A stretch of 64,000 nucleotides of DNA from DATBAX01 sp963723765 (GCA_963723765.1 CAVRSD010000002.1:541705-605704); one strand, 5' to 3'; positions 17,390 to 26,862 are shown, numbered from the stretch's first letter. The notes: generated by a model not told the origin, from the sequence alone. Numbers and translations: made by a program.

Positions 17390-18845
17390 ATGCGCCGAAC
17401 CGCGATTATCTTCCTGATGCTGTTTGTGATGACAGGTTTTTCCACGTCGCTCTCTTTTGCTCAGAATGCCCCGCGTGATCCCCGGTTAGGGCTGGCCAGC
17501 CGCAAAGCCGCTGAGAACGGATGGACCTTCGTCCATCTGCAAGGCACTCCCTCTGAGATCGGCTTCCAGCATGGCTACCTGCTGAAGCCTGAGATTGAAG
17601 ATGCGCTCAAAGTCATGACCCTCGAGATGGAGCATGACAACAAGAAAGATTGGGCGTTTCTTTCGCGACGCTGCCCAAAACATGATGTGGCCGCACATCG
17701 AACAGGAATATCGCGAAGAGCTCCAGGGGATTACCGACGGTGTAAACGCGGCCGGCGCGAAAATGGATTTGTGGGACGTCGTGGCCTTGAATGGTTCGCT
17801 GGAGTGGGAATACTACGTCGAACAATACGACAAGCAGCATGGCATTAAGTCCGCAGCAACGGTGGTCGCACCACAACACTGCAGCGCTTTTATCGCCACC
17901 GGCAGCTACACCAAGGACGGCAAGATCGTCATCGCCCACAACAACTGGACCAGCTACCTCGATGGCCAGCGCTGGACCATTATTTTTGACGTCGTCCCCG
18001 CCAAGGGCCACCACTTCATCATGGACGGCTTCCCCGGCATGATTCACAGTGCCGATGATTTTGGCGTGACTTCGGCAGGCATTGTGATCGCTGAAACCAC
18101 GATTGGCGGATTCTCCGGCTATGACATTAACGGCATCCCGGAATTCGTCCGGGCACGCAAGGCCATGCAGTATTCAACCTCGATTGACGACTTTGCCCGC
18201 ATCATGAAAGAGGGAAACAACGGCGGCTATGCCAACGACTGGCTGGTTGGCGATCTCCGCAAGAACGAAATTGCGAGTCTCGAACTGGGTCTGAAGAACG
18301 TCACGCTGGAGCGGAAGACCGACGGATATTTTGTGAGCTCAAACTATCCCATCAGCGAGAAACTAGCTCGCGAGGAGACCAACTTCGACCTGAGCGACAT
18401 GAGCGTGAGCGCCAATGCGCGTCACGTGCGATGGAACCAGCTCATGGCAGAGAACAAGGGCCAGATCGACCTCGATGCCGCAAAACGTTTTGAGTCCGAC
18501 CATTACGATACGTTCACCAAGAAAACTGAGCCCAGCGAACGAACGCTGTGCGGTCACATCGACCTTTCGCCACGTGGTGATGGGACCTGGCAGCCTCCTT
18601 TCGGAAACGCCGGCACTGCGCAGAACAAAGCCACCGACGCAACCCTGGCCGCGCAGATGGGATTTGTAGCCTCTGCCGGACACGCTTGCGGAATCAATTT
18701 CAGCGCCTCCGACCATTTGAAAGCCCATCCGGAATTCGCCTGGGAAAAAGACCTGCTGCGGGACATGGATTCGTATCCCTGGACACAGTTCCGCGGTTTC
18801 AAAGTGATGAAGTTTACAAAGAGCCCGGCTCCGGCTGGTTTCTGA
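17390..18845 (+). pseudogene. Secreted C45-like Ntn hydrolase, one frameshift
   Basis: Resembles the C45/phospholipase B-like family, which self-cleave before a catalytic cysteine and hydrolyse or transfer acyl-amide bonds. A signal peptide (MRRTAIIFLMLFVMTGF, cleavage near LSFAQN) directs export. The probable nucleophile is the Cys in APQHCSAFIATGS, followed by IVIAHNNWTSY. The frame breaks near 17,660: KKDW then continues one frame over as RFFRDAAQNMMWPHIEQEY. Dropping one G from a GGG run would give a 484-residue protein. The C-terminal part remains a 403-codon reading frame from an internal start. Confidence 0.75.
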
Positions 18846-18848
18846 GAT

Positions 18849-20030
18849 TCAGAAATAGCTGAGCCAGGCATCGCTGCGGCGCTGCTTCAAGGCGGCGAAC
18901 CAGTGGCAAAGCGGATACAGCCCCAGCACGACGCAAGCCCAGACCAAATAGACAATCGGCAAAGAGTATCCCCACCCGGGCGGCTGCGTGATCGGAAAAT
19001 CCGGGAGAGCGGGTGACTCAAACATCCAGTGCGCCTGCCCGTAGCGTAGATAGCACACGATCACTGCGATCAGATGAATGAGCGGCACATGCAGCAGGTA
19101 GTAAAACATCGGCACCTTGCCAACGGTGAGCGCGGGCCGCAAAACTTGTGGGGTTCTGCCGTCCACCGCCCATAGCAAAAGCATCGCCGGCCCGAGCGTC
19201 ATCAGAAGATACAGCAGCGATGGCGGATATTTTGTGGTGTTCAGAAATGAAAGCACGGTAAAGGCTGCGGACCTCTGCGTCGTCCAGTGCGACGGGTCAC
19301 CGTAGATGTTGATGCCGCGAATGACGATAAAAGCCGCAGTCAATCCAAGACCCAGGCGCAACAGGAATGCCTTGCGCCGGGCGGGTTCCCAGCTAAAGAC
19401 CTGCCCCAGACCGTAGCCCGCCGCCGTGACGCCAACCCACGGAATAAGCACATAGGGGACAAAGATGGTGTGCTCTGGAGTGTTCAAAAGAAAATTGGGA
19501 GAATGCAGAATCGTCCACACCGGGTTCGAGGACTGGATCGAATCCAGCAGATTGTGGCCTGCAATCATCACCACGCCAAATGTCGTAACCAGCCAGGTCG
19601 GCAAATACACCAACACCGAAAGCACAATCATCGCCCAGCCCAGCGCCCACAGCACAACAAGCATGGTCAGGTGGTAGTCGAAGTTAAACTGCCATCCCAA
19701 ACAGCGGAAGATCCCTACTTCCAGAAAGATCAACCACAGGCCGCGAGTGAACAGGAATTTTGACAACTCGCTCTTGGATTTCTTGCGCAGCGAGAGATAA
19801 GCGCCGGTACCGGTCAGCAGGAAAAAAGTTGGAGCGCAGAAATGGGTAATCCAGCGGGTGAAGAAGAGCGGGATCGTGGTGGTCGCGGGATCGGTCGGGT
19901 TAAGCCCAGAACTGGAGAAAAAATCCCGCGTATGATCGAGCGCCATCACGATCATGATCACGCCACGCAGCACGTCGATCGATTCGAGGCGGACGCGTGG
20001 TTGGGTCGGCACTTCAGCAATGGCGGACAT
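18849..20030 (-). CDS. Polytopic membrane protein, heparan-alpha-glucosaminide acetyltransferase-like
   Basis: A 393-residue membrane protein with about ten hydrophobic helices. The opening RLESIDVLRGVIMIVMALDHTRDFF carries the D-x-LRG...DH signature of the DUF1624/YeiB/HGSNAT-like acyltransferase superfamily, with the membrane-embedded histidine. The gene is read from MSAIAEVP; a 252-residue upstream extension in the same frame is an antisense shadow of the neighbouring M24 gene. Those families transfer acetyl groups to sugars or polymers across membranes; the acceptor here is unknown. It is transcribed divergently from the M24 peptidase. Confidence 0.83.
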   Translation of the reverse strand: MSAIAEVPTQPRVRLESIDVLRGVIMIVMALDHTRDFFSSSGLNPTDPATTTIPLFFTRWITHFCAPTFFLLTGTGAYLSLRKKSKSELSKFLFTRGLWLIFLEVGIFRCLGWQFNFDYHLTMLVVLWALGWAMIVLSVLVYLPTWLVTTFGVVMIAGHNLLDSIQSSNPVWTILHSPNFLLNTPEHTIFVPYVLIPWVGVTAAGYGLGQVFSWEPARRKAFLLRLGLGLTAAFIVIRGINIYGDPSHWTTQRSAAFTVLSFLNTTKYPPSLLYLLMTLGPAMLLLWAVDGRTPQVLRPALTVGKVPMFYYLLHVPLIHLIAVIVCYLRYGQAHWMFESPALPDFPITQPPGWGYSLPIVYLVWACVVLGLYPLCHWFAALKQRRSDAWLSYF

Positions 20031-20144
20031 TTTCCGGCGTAGTGTAGCAGGAATCATTCTGGGAGAGAATGCATCGCTTCGATACCGGCTACATGCGCCC
20101 GATTCGCCCAAAGTCCCTGAGGTTGTTAGAATAAAGGTTTGCCT

Positions 20145-21311
20145 ATGAACCTTCCCGCCATACAGGCTGCTCTGCGCGAGCGCAACATCGATGCCTGGCT
20201 TTTTTATGATCACCATCACCGCGATCCCATTGCTTACCGCGTATTGGGCTTGCCCGATGGTCTGATGGTCACGCGACGCTGGTTTTATCTCATCCCGGCC
20301 AGCGGCGATCCCATCAAACTGGTGCACAAGATCGAGTCCGGGCATTTGGATTCCCTTCCCGGCAGCAAACATCAATATGCCGCCTGGCAGGAGTTGTTCG
20401 AGCAGATCAAGGCAATGCTGTCGAACTGCCGCGACATCGCCATGCAGTATTCGCCCAATAATCTTGTGTTCACGGTTTCCCTGGTGGATGGCGGCACGTT
20501 GGAGATGATTCGCGGGCTGGGCAAGAATGTGGTGAGCTCGGGAGATCTGGTCGCCCAGTTCGAAGCCACCATGAACGAAGATCAAATCAAAAGCCACTTT
20601 GCCGCCCGGGATGCGATAGACGCCATTGTCCCAGAAGCTTTTCAGGAGATCGGCCGCCGGGTGCGCAATGGCGGCACGCACGAGTACGCCATGCAGCAAT
20701 GGTTCATGGAAGCTTTCCACCGCGAAAACCTGGTAACGGTCGATCCGCCGATCGTCGCGGTGAATGCGAACGCAGGCAATCCGCACTATGATCTTCGCGC
20801 TGAAACTTCAGCTCCCATTCGCGAAGGCGACACCGTCCTGCTCGACGTGTGGGGCAAGAAGAACACGCCTGGCTCGGTCTATTACGACATTACGTGGATG
20901 GCCTATGTTGGCAAGTCGCCATCCGATCGGCTTCATGAAATCTTCACCATTGTTCGGGACGCGCGCGACGCAGGCATCAAGACTGTGCAAGAGGGAGTCT
21001 CGGCTGGACGCAACCTTCCCGGCTGGGAAGTCGACAAAGCGGTGCGCGGCCACATTCAGAAAGCCGGGTATGGAGAATATTTCGTCCATCGCACCGGACA
21101 TTCGATTGGCACCGAAGTCCATGCCAACGGCGCCAACATGGACGATCTGGAAATTCATGACGAACGCCAGATCCTGCCCAACTCCTGCTTCTCCATCGAG
21201 CCCGGCATTTATTTGCCTGAGTTCGGCGTGCGCAGCGAGGTGAACATGCTGGTGCGTCCAAAAGCGGCAGAAGTAACTGGTAAAATCCAACGTGAGATTG
21301 TGACCATCTGA
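20145..21311 (+). CDS. M24 family metallopeptidase (Xaa-Pro dipeptidase-like)
   Basis: A 388-residue pita-bread peptidase. The N-terminal creatinase-like domain has DAWLFYDHHHRDPIAYR. The catalytic domain supplies all five metal ligands: Asp in LLDVWG, Asp in YYDITW, His in HRTGHSIGTE, Glu in SIEPGIY and Glu in VRSEVNML. The ATG start is chosen over a TTG two codons upstream. A TAGAAT box lies 14-19 bases before it and may be its -10. The small membrane-protein pair follows immediately on the same strand. Confidence 0.9.
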   Translation: MNLPAIQAALRERNIDAWLFYDHHHRDPIAYRVLGLPDGLMVTRRWFYLIPASGDPIKLVHKIESGHLDSLPGSKHQYAAWQELFEQIKAMLSNCRDIAMQYSPNNLVFTVSLVDGGTLEMIRGLGKNVVSSGDLVAQFEATMNEDQIKSHFAARDAIDAIVPEAFQEIGRRVRNGGTHEYAMQQWFMEAFHRENLVTVDPPIVAVNANAGNPHYDLRAETSAPIREGDTVLLDVWGKKNTPGSVYYDITWMAYVGKSPSDRLHEIFTIVRDARDAGIKTVQEGVSAGRNLPGWEVDKAVRGHIQKAGYGEYFVHRTGHSIGTEVHANGANMDDLEIHDERQILPNSCFSIEPGIYLPEFGVRSEVNMLVRPKAAEVTGKIQREIVTI

Positions 21312-21726
21312 ATGGCGAATTCGTCGGTAGCAAAAAAAGATAGCGGCAGCTCCGGAAACCTCCACCATGTCGGTGGTGGCTCCGGCTATTGGATGGCTCA
21401 TTCCGGGCGCCGGACATCTGATTCAAAAGCGTTGGATCCGTGGCCTCCTGCTGATGGCCTCCATCGGCGGGATGTTCATCATCGGTCTCTTGATGAATGG
21501 ACGTGTATATAGGCTTAACGGCGGCGATATTCTCGATATGCTGGGGTTCGTTGGTGACGTGGGTGCGGGCGGCTTATACATTATTGCCCGGGCCATGGAG
21601 CTGGGCGGTGGCCCGGCGGCGCATGCCGTGGCTGATTACGGAAAGGTATTCATCATCGTCGCGGGTCTGCTCAATTTCATCAGCGTGGCCGATGCTTACC
21701 ATATCGCGATCGGGAAAAAGCCATGA
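21312..21726 (+). CDS. DUF6677-type small membrane protein, start region possibly frameshifted
   Basis: The securely readable part (MSVVAPAIGWLIPGAGHLIQ, 119 residues from 21,367) has three hydrophobic segments and matches the acidobacterial DUF6677 style, whose opening PGAGHLxQ(K/R)RWxRG resembles TM2-domain proteins. An ATG follows the M24 stop directly at 21,312 but is one frame off. Removing one A from the A7 run near 21,332 would join them (MANSSVAKKIAAAPETST...) into 137 residues. Whether the A7 is an error, a slippage site or the true start is 21,367 is open. Confidence 0.65.
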
Positions 21727-21899
21727 ACCTCTCTCACTTCAGCGCCGCTGTGCTCTTCGCTCTGTTCACCTCCGTGGTCTTCGGGATCACCCAGCGCAGC
21801 GTCGCGCGCGACCAGATCCGCTACGGCCTCTATTGTTTTGCGATGTTTGTCGGCGGAGTTTTCGTGGCAGGTTGGGCGATGTGGTTGTTAAGAAGATAG
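21723..21899 (+). CDS. Small two-helix membrane protein
   Basis: A 58-residue protein, MNLSHFSAAVLFALFTSVVF then GITQRSVARDQIRYG, a second hydrophobic stretch and a final WLLRR. Two membrane segments joined by a short basic loop. Its ATG overlaps the stop of the DUF6677-like gene as ATGA, implying coupled translation and probably physical association of the two products. Not assigned to a family. Confidence 0.7.
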   Translation: MNLSHFSAAVLFALFTSVVFGITQRSVARDQIRYGLYCFAMFVGGVFVAGWAMWLLRR

Positions 21900-22055
21900 C
21901 TGTCAGCTATCGGCTCTTAGCTGTCAGCTAAACCAAAAGTAAATCCCTGTCATCCTAAGCACCGATTGAGTCGCGCCCAAGCGCGACGAAGACAAGTCAA
22001 AGGACCTGCTTTAACGAAGGTTTAGCTAAAAGCTGAAAGCTAATAGCTAAAAGCC
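21898..22055. repeat. Inverted heptad arrays flanking a REP-like segment
   Basis: Left array AGCTGTC-AGCTATC-GGCTCTT-AGCTGTC-AGCTAAA (21,898-21,932) and right array TTTAGCT-AAAAGCT-GAAAGCT-AATAGCT-AAAAGCC (22,021-22,055) are inverted relative to each other, both ending inward in AGCTAAA. Between them is about 88 bases with the hairpin TCGCGCCCAAGCGCGA. It separates two convergent genes. Confidence 0.75.
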
Positions 22056-22059
22056 ATTC

Positions 22060-23004
22060 TCACCCTTCCCACATAAAAGCATCGAACACCCGCTTCGTCT
22101 CAAATCCCAGGTGCTTATACAGCTCCACGGCGCGATCATTGGCCTCGGTCACGGTCAGCGACAATAACGAGAAGCCGCGCTGGCGAAGGTTCGCCATCGT
22201 GGCTTCCATCAGGGATTCCCCGGTCCCATGACGGCGATACTCCGGTAACACGCAAACCTGGGTTACATGACCCACATCGCTGCGGACACGCGAACACAGA
22301 ATGAGTCCCACCAGAGTGTGCGCGCGTTTGTGGACGGCCACGAACGAAGCTTCCGGATCGAAGGTCCCACATCCGGGGAAACGCACAATATTATTCAGGA
22401 AGCGCAACGAACCGCTGAGCGTACGGTATTGGTCGTTGATCTCAGAATCCACATGCCCGCGGTAAGCGTTCGTGATCACCGAAGCCGCGGCCTGGTAGTC
22501 CTGCTCCGACCAGCGCCGGATCTCGATGTCCTCATCCAGGTGGGGCGCACGCTTCGCCGGCTCGCCCAGCGGCAAAACCATAAACAGGCGCGCATGCCGC
22601 TGAAAACCCTGCTCCACAAAAGGGCGGGCAACCGCTCCCGTTTCATGGACCAGCAGTTGCGCTTCAATGCGATGGATTCCCGGCGACTGCTGCAGCGTCT
22701 CGATCACGTGGGTCAGGAGTTGCGCTTCCACTTCGCTGGGATTGTTCAGCCGCTGGTCGCTGGCAACGAAGAGGTCCCCGATAACACCCTTGCTGCCTTC
22801 ATAAACGAAAAAGGCGTAGCCGAAAATGCGTCCGCGATCGACCGCCGCATAGCCCGGCAGGATTTTCGCGTCGACGTAGCGCAGAATCATTTCCGAGGAA
22901 GCGCTGTAGTCCCAGGAGAGAAGCCGCGCCCATAGCTGGATTTCGTCCTCCAGCAAGGGACGCAGGTCGACCGAAGAAAAATGCCTGAGATCGAGAATCT
23001 CCAC
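22060..23004 (-). CDS. Tandem-domain GNAT acetyltransferase
   Basis: A 314-residue protein with two GNAT folds. The second is complete, with the acetyl-CoA binding segment VTQVCVLPEYRRHGTGESLM (Q/RxxGxG/A-like RRHGTG) and the C-terminal NDRAVELYKHLGFE. The first (about residues 40-150) has an IGDLFVASDQR strand and FVEQGFQR but a weaker pyrophosphate loop, suggesting it binds but may not catalyse. Substrate unknown. It stands alone between two stretches of heptad repeats. Confidence 0.85.
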   Translation of the reverse strand: MEILDLRHFSSVDLRPLLEDEIQLWARLLSWDYSASSEMILRYVDAKILPGYAAVDRGRIFGYAFFVYEGSKGVIGDLFVASDQRLNNPSEVEAQLLTHVIETLQQSPGIHRIEAQLLVHETGAVARPFVEQGFQRHARLFMVLPLGEPAKRAPHLDEDIEIRRWSEQDYQAAASVITNAYRGHVDSEINDQYRTLSGSLRFLNNIVRFPGCGTFDPEASFVAVHKRAHTLVGLILCSRVRSDVGHVTQVCVLPEYRRHGTGESLMEATMANLRQRGFSLLSLTVTEANDRAVELYKHLGFETKRVFDAFMWEG

Positions 23005-23129
23005 TCAGAGTTGGCTCCTGGAGGGTCGCGGATTTAACCGAGCATCGCCATGTGTCCGCGAAAGTGAGTGTAGTTCGATTGAGGGAGAAGAGGCAAACGG
23101 AAGAACACGAAAGGGCAACAGGAAACCCA

Positions 23130-23202
23130 GGCTCTCGGCTCTAGGCGCCAGGCTCTTGGTCTCAGGTCTTAGGTGTCAGGGCTAATTGCTAAGTGCCAAC
23201 TG
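23130..23202. repeat. Degenerate heptad array
   Basis: Seven-base units GGCTCTC-GGCTCTA-GGCGCCA-GGCTCTT-GGTCTCA-GGTCTTA-GGTGTCA followed by an inverted-sense set GCTAATT-GCTAAGT-GCCAACT-GCTACTT. Lies just downstream of the ArnT-like gene on its transcript. Confidence 0.7.
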
Positions 23203-24820
23203 CTACTTGCCAGTCCCTGCTGCCGCTACCCAGTAATAATCCACATGCTGCGCCGCGAAGTTGCCGAGATAGACAACGCGACGCCCCGCGGCTCGTTTCG
23301 CCATTTTGGACTGTAAGCCTTCAAGTGCCACTACAATGTGTTCTCCCGCCGGGATTTCTCCCAACTCATAGCGGCCAAGATTCTGATTGGAATAAAACTG
23401 CAGGCCATATTCGTATTCGCGTGGGAGGAGAAAAATCGCCAGTGGCAGAGGCTTGCTTTCGAGTTGGCGGACCTCGTTTGCCACCGGACGCAGCGACAAA
23501 GTGGCATCGGCGATGGGGGCGCCAATCCGCAAGCCGATAGAAACGGCGAGCAGTACAGGAATCAGGGTCACGGTACGCAATACGCGGAAACCCGAGCGCT
23601 TCAGGATTATGGCAATTCCCACGAAGAGCACAACCGCCGCTGCCAGTGAAATCTCTGCCGCCCGGCCCCAGGGAAGCCGATGTTGCTGAAGGAGATATCC
23701 CGCCATGAGCGCGGGGACAATGGTCAGGGCGGCTACCGCGGAGTGGAGCACAATCCTCAATCCTCCGGGATGTTCGTCCGCCGAAACCTGCTCTCGCAGA
23801 TAGACGGACAGCAGCAGCGTGGCCGCAGGCAGAGCTGGCAGAATGTATCCCGGTAATTTCGATTGTGAGATCGAAAAGAAAATAACCGGCACCATCAGCC
23901 AGATCGCCAGAAAAGCGCTGAGAGCATCTTCCGGGGACAGTTTGCGTCCGTCAGCCCACCAGGCGCGAATGTTTTCGATCAACGCTACAACTGCGAATAT
24001 GGTCCATGGAAGCAGGCCAAGCAGGACGACCGGCAGGTAGTACCAGAACACTTCCTTGTGGTGATACAGATTCGTGCCGAAGCGCGCGAAATTGTGCTCC
24101 AGGATAAAAACCCGGAAGAATTCCGGGTTCCTGATCTGCACCGCGATGTACCAGGGTAGAACCACGGCACAGAACAGCAGGATTCCAGGAACCCACAGCG
24201 TTCGTCTGATCAGCGCCGGTTTGCGCATGGCCAGGGCAAAAATCACAATGATCACGACGGCGAGAAACGGTGCAATCGGGCCCTTTCGCCAGCACGCCTA
24301 GTCCGAGGAAAAAATAGAAAAGCGCCAGGTAACCTTTCTTATCGCTCTCCTGCCACGCATACCATGCGAGCAACGCGATGGTGAAAGTCGCGGCCAGAGG
24401 CATGTCCATGGAAGCCGCGCGGGCAAAGCCGATTACCCCCGCCGCGGAGGCGGTCATCAGTGCACCATCAAGCTCGAATCCGGAACAAAAGCGGCGCAGA
24501 AAAACATAGATCGCGGACACCATCAGCGTGGCGTCCACGGCCGAAGGCAGGCGGGCGGCCCAATCGCTCACCCCAAACACGGCATAAGCGAGCATCGCCT
24601 GCCAATAATAGAGGGCAGGCTTTTCTAGCCAGGGCTTTCCGCCTAGCGTGGGCGTAATCCAGTCGTGGCGGGCGAACATTTCTCGGGCCACTTGCGCGTA
24701 ACGTGGCTCGTCCGCGCCAATCAGGCCAAAAGATGCCAGTCCAAAAAAGAAAAAGAACCAGCAAAAGCCGGCCAGGAAAAACCAGTCTCGGGGAAATGAA
24801 AACCGGGAAGGCGGGTTCAA
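23203..24820 (-). pseudogene. ArnT/PMT-like glycosyltransferase, one frameshift
   Basis: A GT-C fold membrane glycosyltransferase of the ArnT (lipid A aminoarabinose transferase) / dolichyl-phosphate-mannose mannosyltransferase-like group. The N-terminal half has ADEPRYAQVAREMFARHDWI and GGKPWLEKPALYYW, the periplasmic catalytic loop with the D-E-P-R-Y motif. The frame breaks near 24,278 in a GGGCCC run: LGVLAKGP continues one frame over as IAPFLAVVIIVIFALAMRK. Removing one C gives a 538-residue protein. It would start at a TTG overlapping the nrnA stop (TTGA), so it ends the nusA-rbfA operon. Confidence 0.75.
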
Positions 24821-25776
24821 GATTGCGTCCGGAGCGGCGGAGCTGAACTGTGTTTGAGTTCCGCCAGAATTCGCGCCACGGCAAGAGATAAAGGCCCATC
24901 CGCCGCGCACCCGCTGGCGCACTGATGTCCTCCGCCGCCAAACTTCACTGCAACTTCCGCAACATTTTGGCCCTTGCTGCGCAGACTGACACGAAAGTTG
25001 CCGCCGGGGAGTTCGCGAAAAAGCACCGCAACTTCAACCTCCTGGATGGAGAGAACGTAATTCACCAGTCCTTCGCAGTCTTCCTCTTTCGCGGCGAAAC
25101 GTTGCATCTGCTCCTGCGTCAATGAGATCCAGGCGATTGGACCCTCGCGACGCAAATCGGAAAGTGCCGCGCCCAGCAATCGCATCTTGGCCACGGAATG
25201 GGCAAAGTAAACGTTGCGGGCACAATGTGCGGGATCGGCCCCGGCCAGCACTAACTCCCGAGCCAGCGCGAAAGTGCGCTCGTTCGTGCCTTCGAACATG
25301 AAAGAGCCAGTGTCTGTAAGTACCGCTGTGTAAAGGCAGGTCGCAATCTCCGGCGAGATGGTGACGCCAGCTTCCCGCGACAGACGATAAACCATTTCCG
25401 CTGTAGCGACGGCCTTGGGATCGATCCAATTTACGTGCGCGAACGGACGGCCGCTCATGTGGTGATCGATGTTGATAAGAAAGCTATTTTCAAGGCCTTG
25501 CAAGCGGGTGCGTTGAATGCTGTCGCATTCGAGGACAATGGCCGCGTCATATTTTCCATTGACCTGTTCGGCTTGCACCACTTTGTCGGCGAAAGGCAAT
25601 GTCTGGTAAATGCGCGGAACGCCATCGCGGAGAACCACTTCGGCTTGCTTGCCCATCAGGCGCAATATCTGGCAGCAGGCCAGCGCAGAGCCAACCGCAT
25701 CGCCGTCCGGACGCGCGTGCGAAGTCAGCACAAACCGTTCACGCTGTTCGATTTGCTTAAGGACTTCTCTCAGCAT
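24817..25776 (-). CDS. nrnA: DHH/DHHA1 phosphoesterase (NrnA-like nanoRNase)
   Basis: A 319-residue DHH phosphoesterase, probably a nanoRNase/pAp phosphatase. The metal motifs are SHARPDGDAVGSALA (His20, Asp24, Asp26), the aspartate in LECDS, the NIDHHMSG DHH triad and the TDTGSF aspartate. The DHHA1 domain ends with FGGGGHQCASGC. Start set at MLREVLKQIE because AGGAGAT precedes it; a longer upstream frame runs through a palindromic repeat. Its place after rbfA is conserved in many bacteria. It ends overlapping the TTG start of the ArnT-like gene. Confidence 0.9.
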   Translation of the reverse strand: MLREVLKQIEQRERFVLTSHARPDGDAVGSALACCQILRLMGKQAEVVLRDGVPRIYQTLPFADKVVQAEQVNGKYDAAIVLECDSIQRTRLQGLENSFLINIDHHMSGRPFAHVNWIDPKAVATAEMVYRLSREAGVTISPEIATCLYTAVLTDTGSFMFEGTNERTFALARELVLAGADPAHCARNVYFAHSVAKMRLLGAALSDLRREGPIAWISLTQEQMQRFAAKEEDCEGLVNYVLSIQEVEVAVLFRELPGGNFRVSLRSKGQNVAEVAVKFGGGGHQCASGCAADGPLSLAVARILAELKHSSAPPLRTQS

Positions 25777-25825
25777 CGATCTCCTGAATGTACCTCGGCG
25801 CTGCGGCGCGTTTATGAAGCGAAGC

Positions 25826-25860
25826 TCAATCGCAGCGTTGAAACGCTGCGCCACCCAAAA
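25826..25860. repeat. Palindromic dispersed repeat, copy 2
   Basis: Perfect inverted repeat CGCAGCGTTGAAACGCTGCG (25,831-25,850, two-base centre) followed by CCACCCAAAA, matching the right flank of the copy at 3,371-3,405. It lies in the rbfA-nrnA spacer. Confidence 0.6.
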
Positions 25861-25918
25861 ACGCGTCTGGGCAATCCTAACCAAGGGCCAGTAGCCAAGA
25901 CCAACGACCGCCCTACTG

Positions 25919-26281
25919 CTATTTACTTCTCTTTTTGGCCCGTTTCAATAGTTCATCGACGCGCGAAGTGTGTTGTCCCGTCCGGTCAACCTGAAAAGTA
26001 ATTTCCGGCGCACGCCGTAAATGCAGGCGATCCGTCAGTTCCCGCCGGATGTAGCCCACCGCCGCGCTCAATCCTTCGAGTGTGGTCGCAGCTTCGTCAT
26101 CGTCGCCTTCGACCGTCACGTAGACCCGCGCTGAACGGGAATCGTCCGCCAAGGCCACACTGCTCACGGCAGCCAGGCCAATGCGCGGGTCTCCCAACTC
26201 GCCTTCGAGAATGGTTTCGATCTCCTGGCGCAGGGATTCCCCTAAACGTCCGCGATGATATTTTGCTCCCCGGCTCTCCAC
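25919..26281 (-). CDS. rbfA: Ribosome-binding factor A
   Basis: A 120-residue KH-type fold protein needed for 30S maturation and cold growth. Family features: an early RxxRLGESLRQEIETIL helix, the LGDPRIGLAAVSSV strand, ARVYVTVEGDD and a LRRAPEITFQVD segment. The lysine-rich end (LLKRAKKRSK) fits rRNA binding. It lies between ylxP and nrnA in the infB operon. Confidence 0.94.
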   Translation of the reverse strand: MESRGAKYHRGRLGESLRQEIETILEGELGDPRIGLAAVSSVALADDSRSARVYVTVEGDDDEAATTLEGLSAAVGYIRRELTDRLHLRRAPEITFQVDRTGQHTSRVDELLKRAKKRSK

Positions 26282-26495
26282 GATTTTTCACCTCGGAATA
26301 AAACGAATGAGAATATCAGAAAATGGCTTCGAATGCGCCGCCCTGGACTCGACTTGTCAAGCCCCTGAAACCCATGCAAATCCCTGCAAGTTGCTCAGGA
26401 ATCAGACGATATTTTGATGCGCTGCATGGCGCATTTTACTGGCTCAACTTGGTATTCTGGGAATAGTAGATCCAATTGAACTTGTTGATTCAAGA

Positions 26496-26783
26496 TTACA
26501 GAAAATCCACGAATGAGTCGCTAATGTCGGCGCCGTTGTTGTTGGCGATGCGCGTGGCGTGACGCTCCACGTTTTTCATCAACCCATCCAGATAATCGCG
26601 CGAGTCGGAGACGCTGACCACTCCGATGGTGGCGCGATTCCACAGGCTGCTGGCATCCAACTCGGCCACCGCCACATTGAAATGCGCCCGCAGCCGGTCT
26701 TTGAGGCTACGAACGACCTGACGTTTGTCCTTGAGAGACTGTGCCGATTCGATGCTCAGTTCGATGGTGAGAAAGGCAATCAT
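26496..26783 (-). CDS. ylxP: YlxP / DUF503 family protein
   Basis: A 95-residue DUF503 protein: MIAFLTIELSIESAQSLKDK at the start, RQVVRSLKDRLRAHFNVAVAELD in the middle. DUF503 genes commonly sit between infB and rbfA, as here, hinting at a role in ribosome assembly. The start at MIAF is preferred; the upstream in-frame ATG would translate heptad-repeat DNA (PTTKDERPTT), which is not family sequence. Confidence 0.9.
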   Translation of the reverse strand: MIAFLTIELSIESAQSLKDKRQVVRSLKDRLRAHFNVAVAELDASSLWNRATIGVVSVSDSRDYLDGLMKNVERHATRIANNNGADISDSFVDFL

Positions 26784-26786
26784 AAA

Positions 26787-26860
26787 GGTCGTTGGTCGTT
26801 CGTCCTTGGTCGTTGGCAAAGCGATCTGGCCAACGACGGACGACCAATGACCAACGACTG
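26787..26860. repeat. Inverted heptad arrays, GTCGTTG type
   Basis: Forward units GGTCGTT-GGTCGTT-CGTCCTT-GGTCGTT-GGCAAAG, a short centre, then GGCCAAC-GACGGAC-GACCAAT-GACCAAC-GACTG in inverse sense. Fills the infB-ylxP spacer and would form a long hairpin in the transcript just before ylxP. Confidence 0.8.
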
Positions 26861-26862
26861 TT

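Noticed and set aside
20031..20786. N-terminal extension of the acyltransferase-like membrane protein to 645 residues
   Set aside because: The first 252 residues are antisense to the M24 peptidase; the signature motif and a normal start lie at 20,030.
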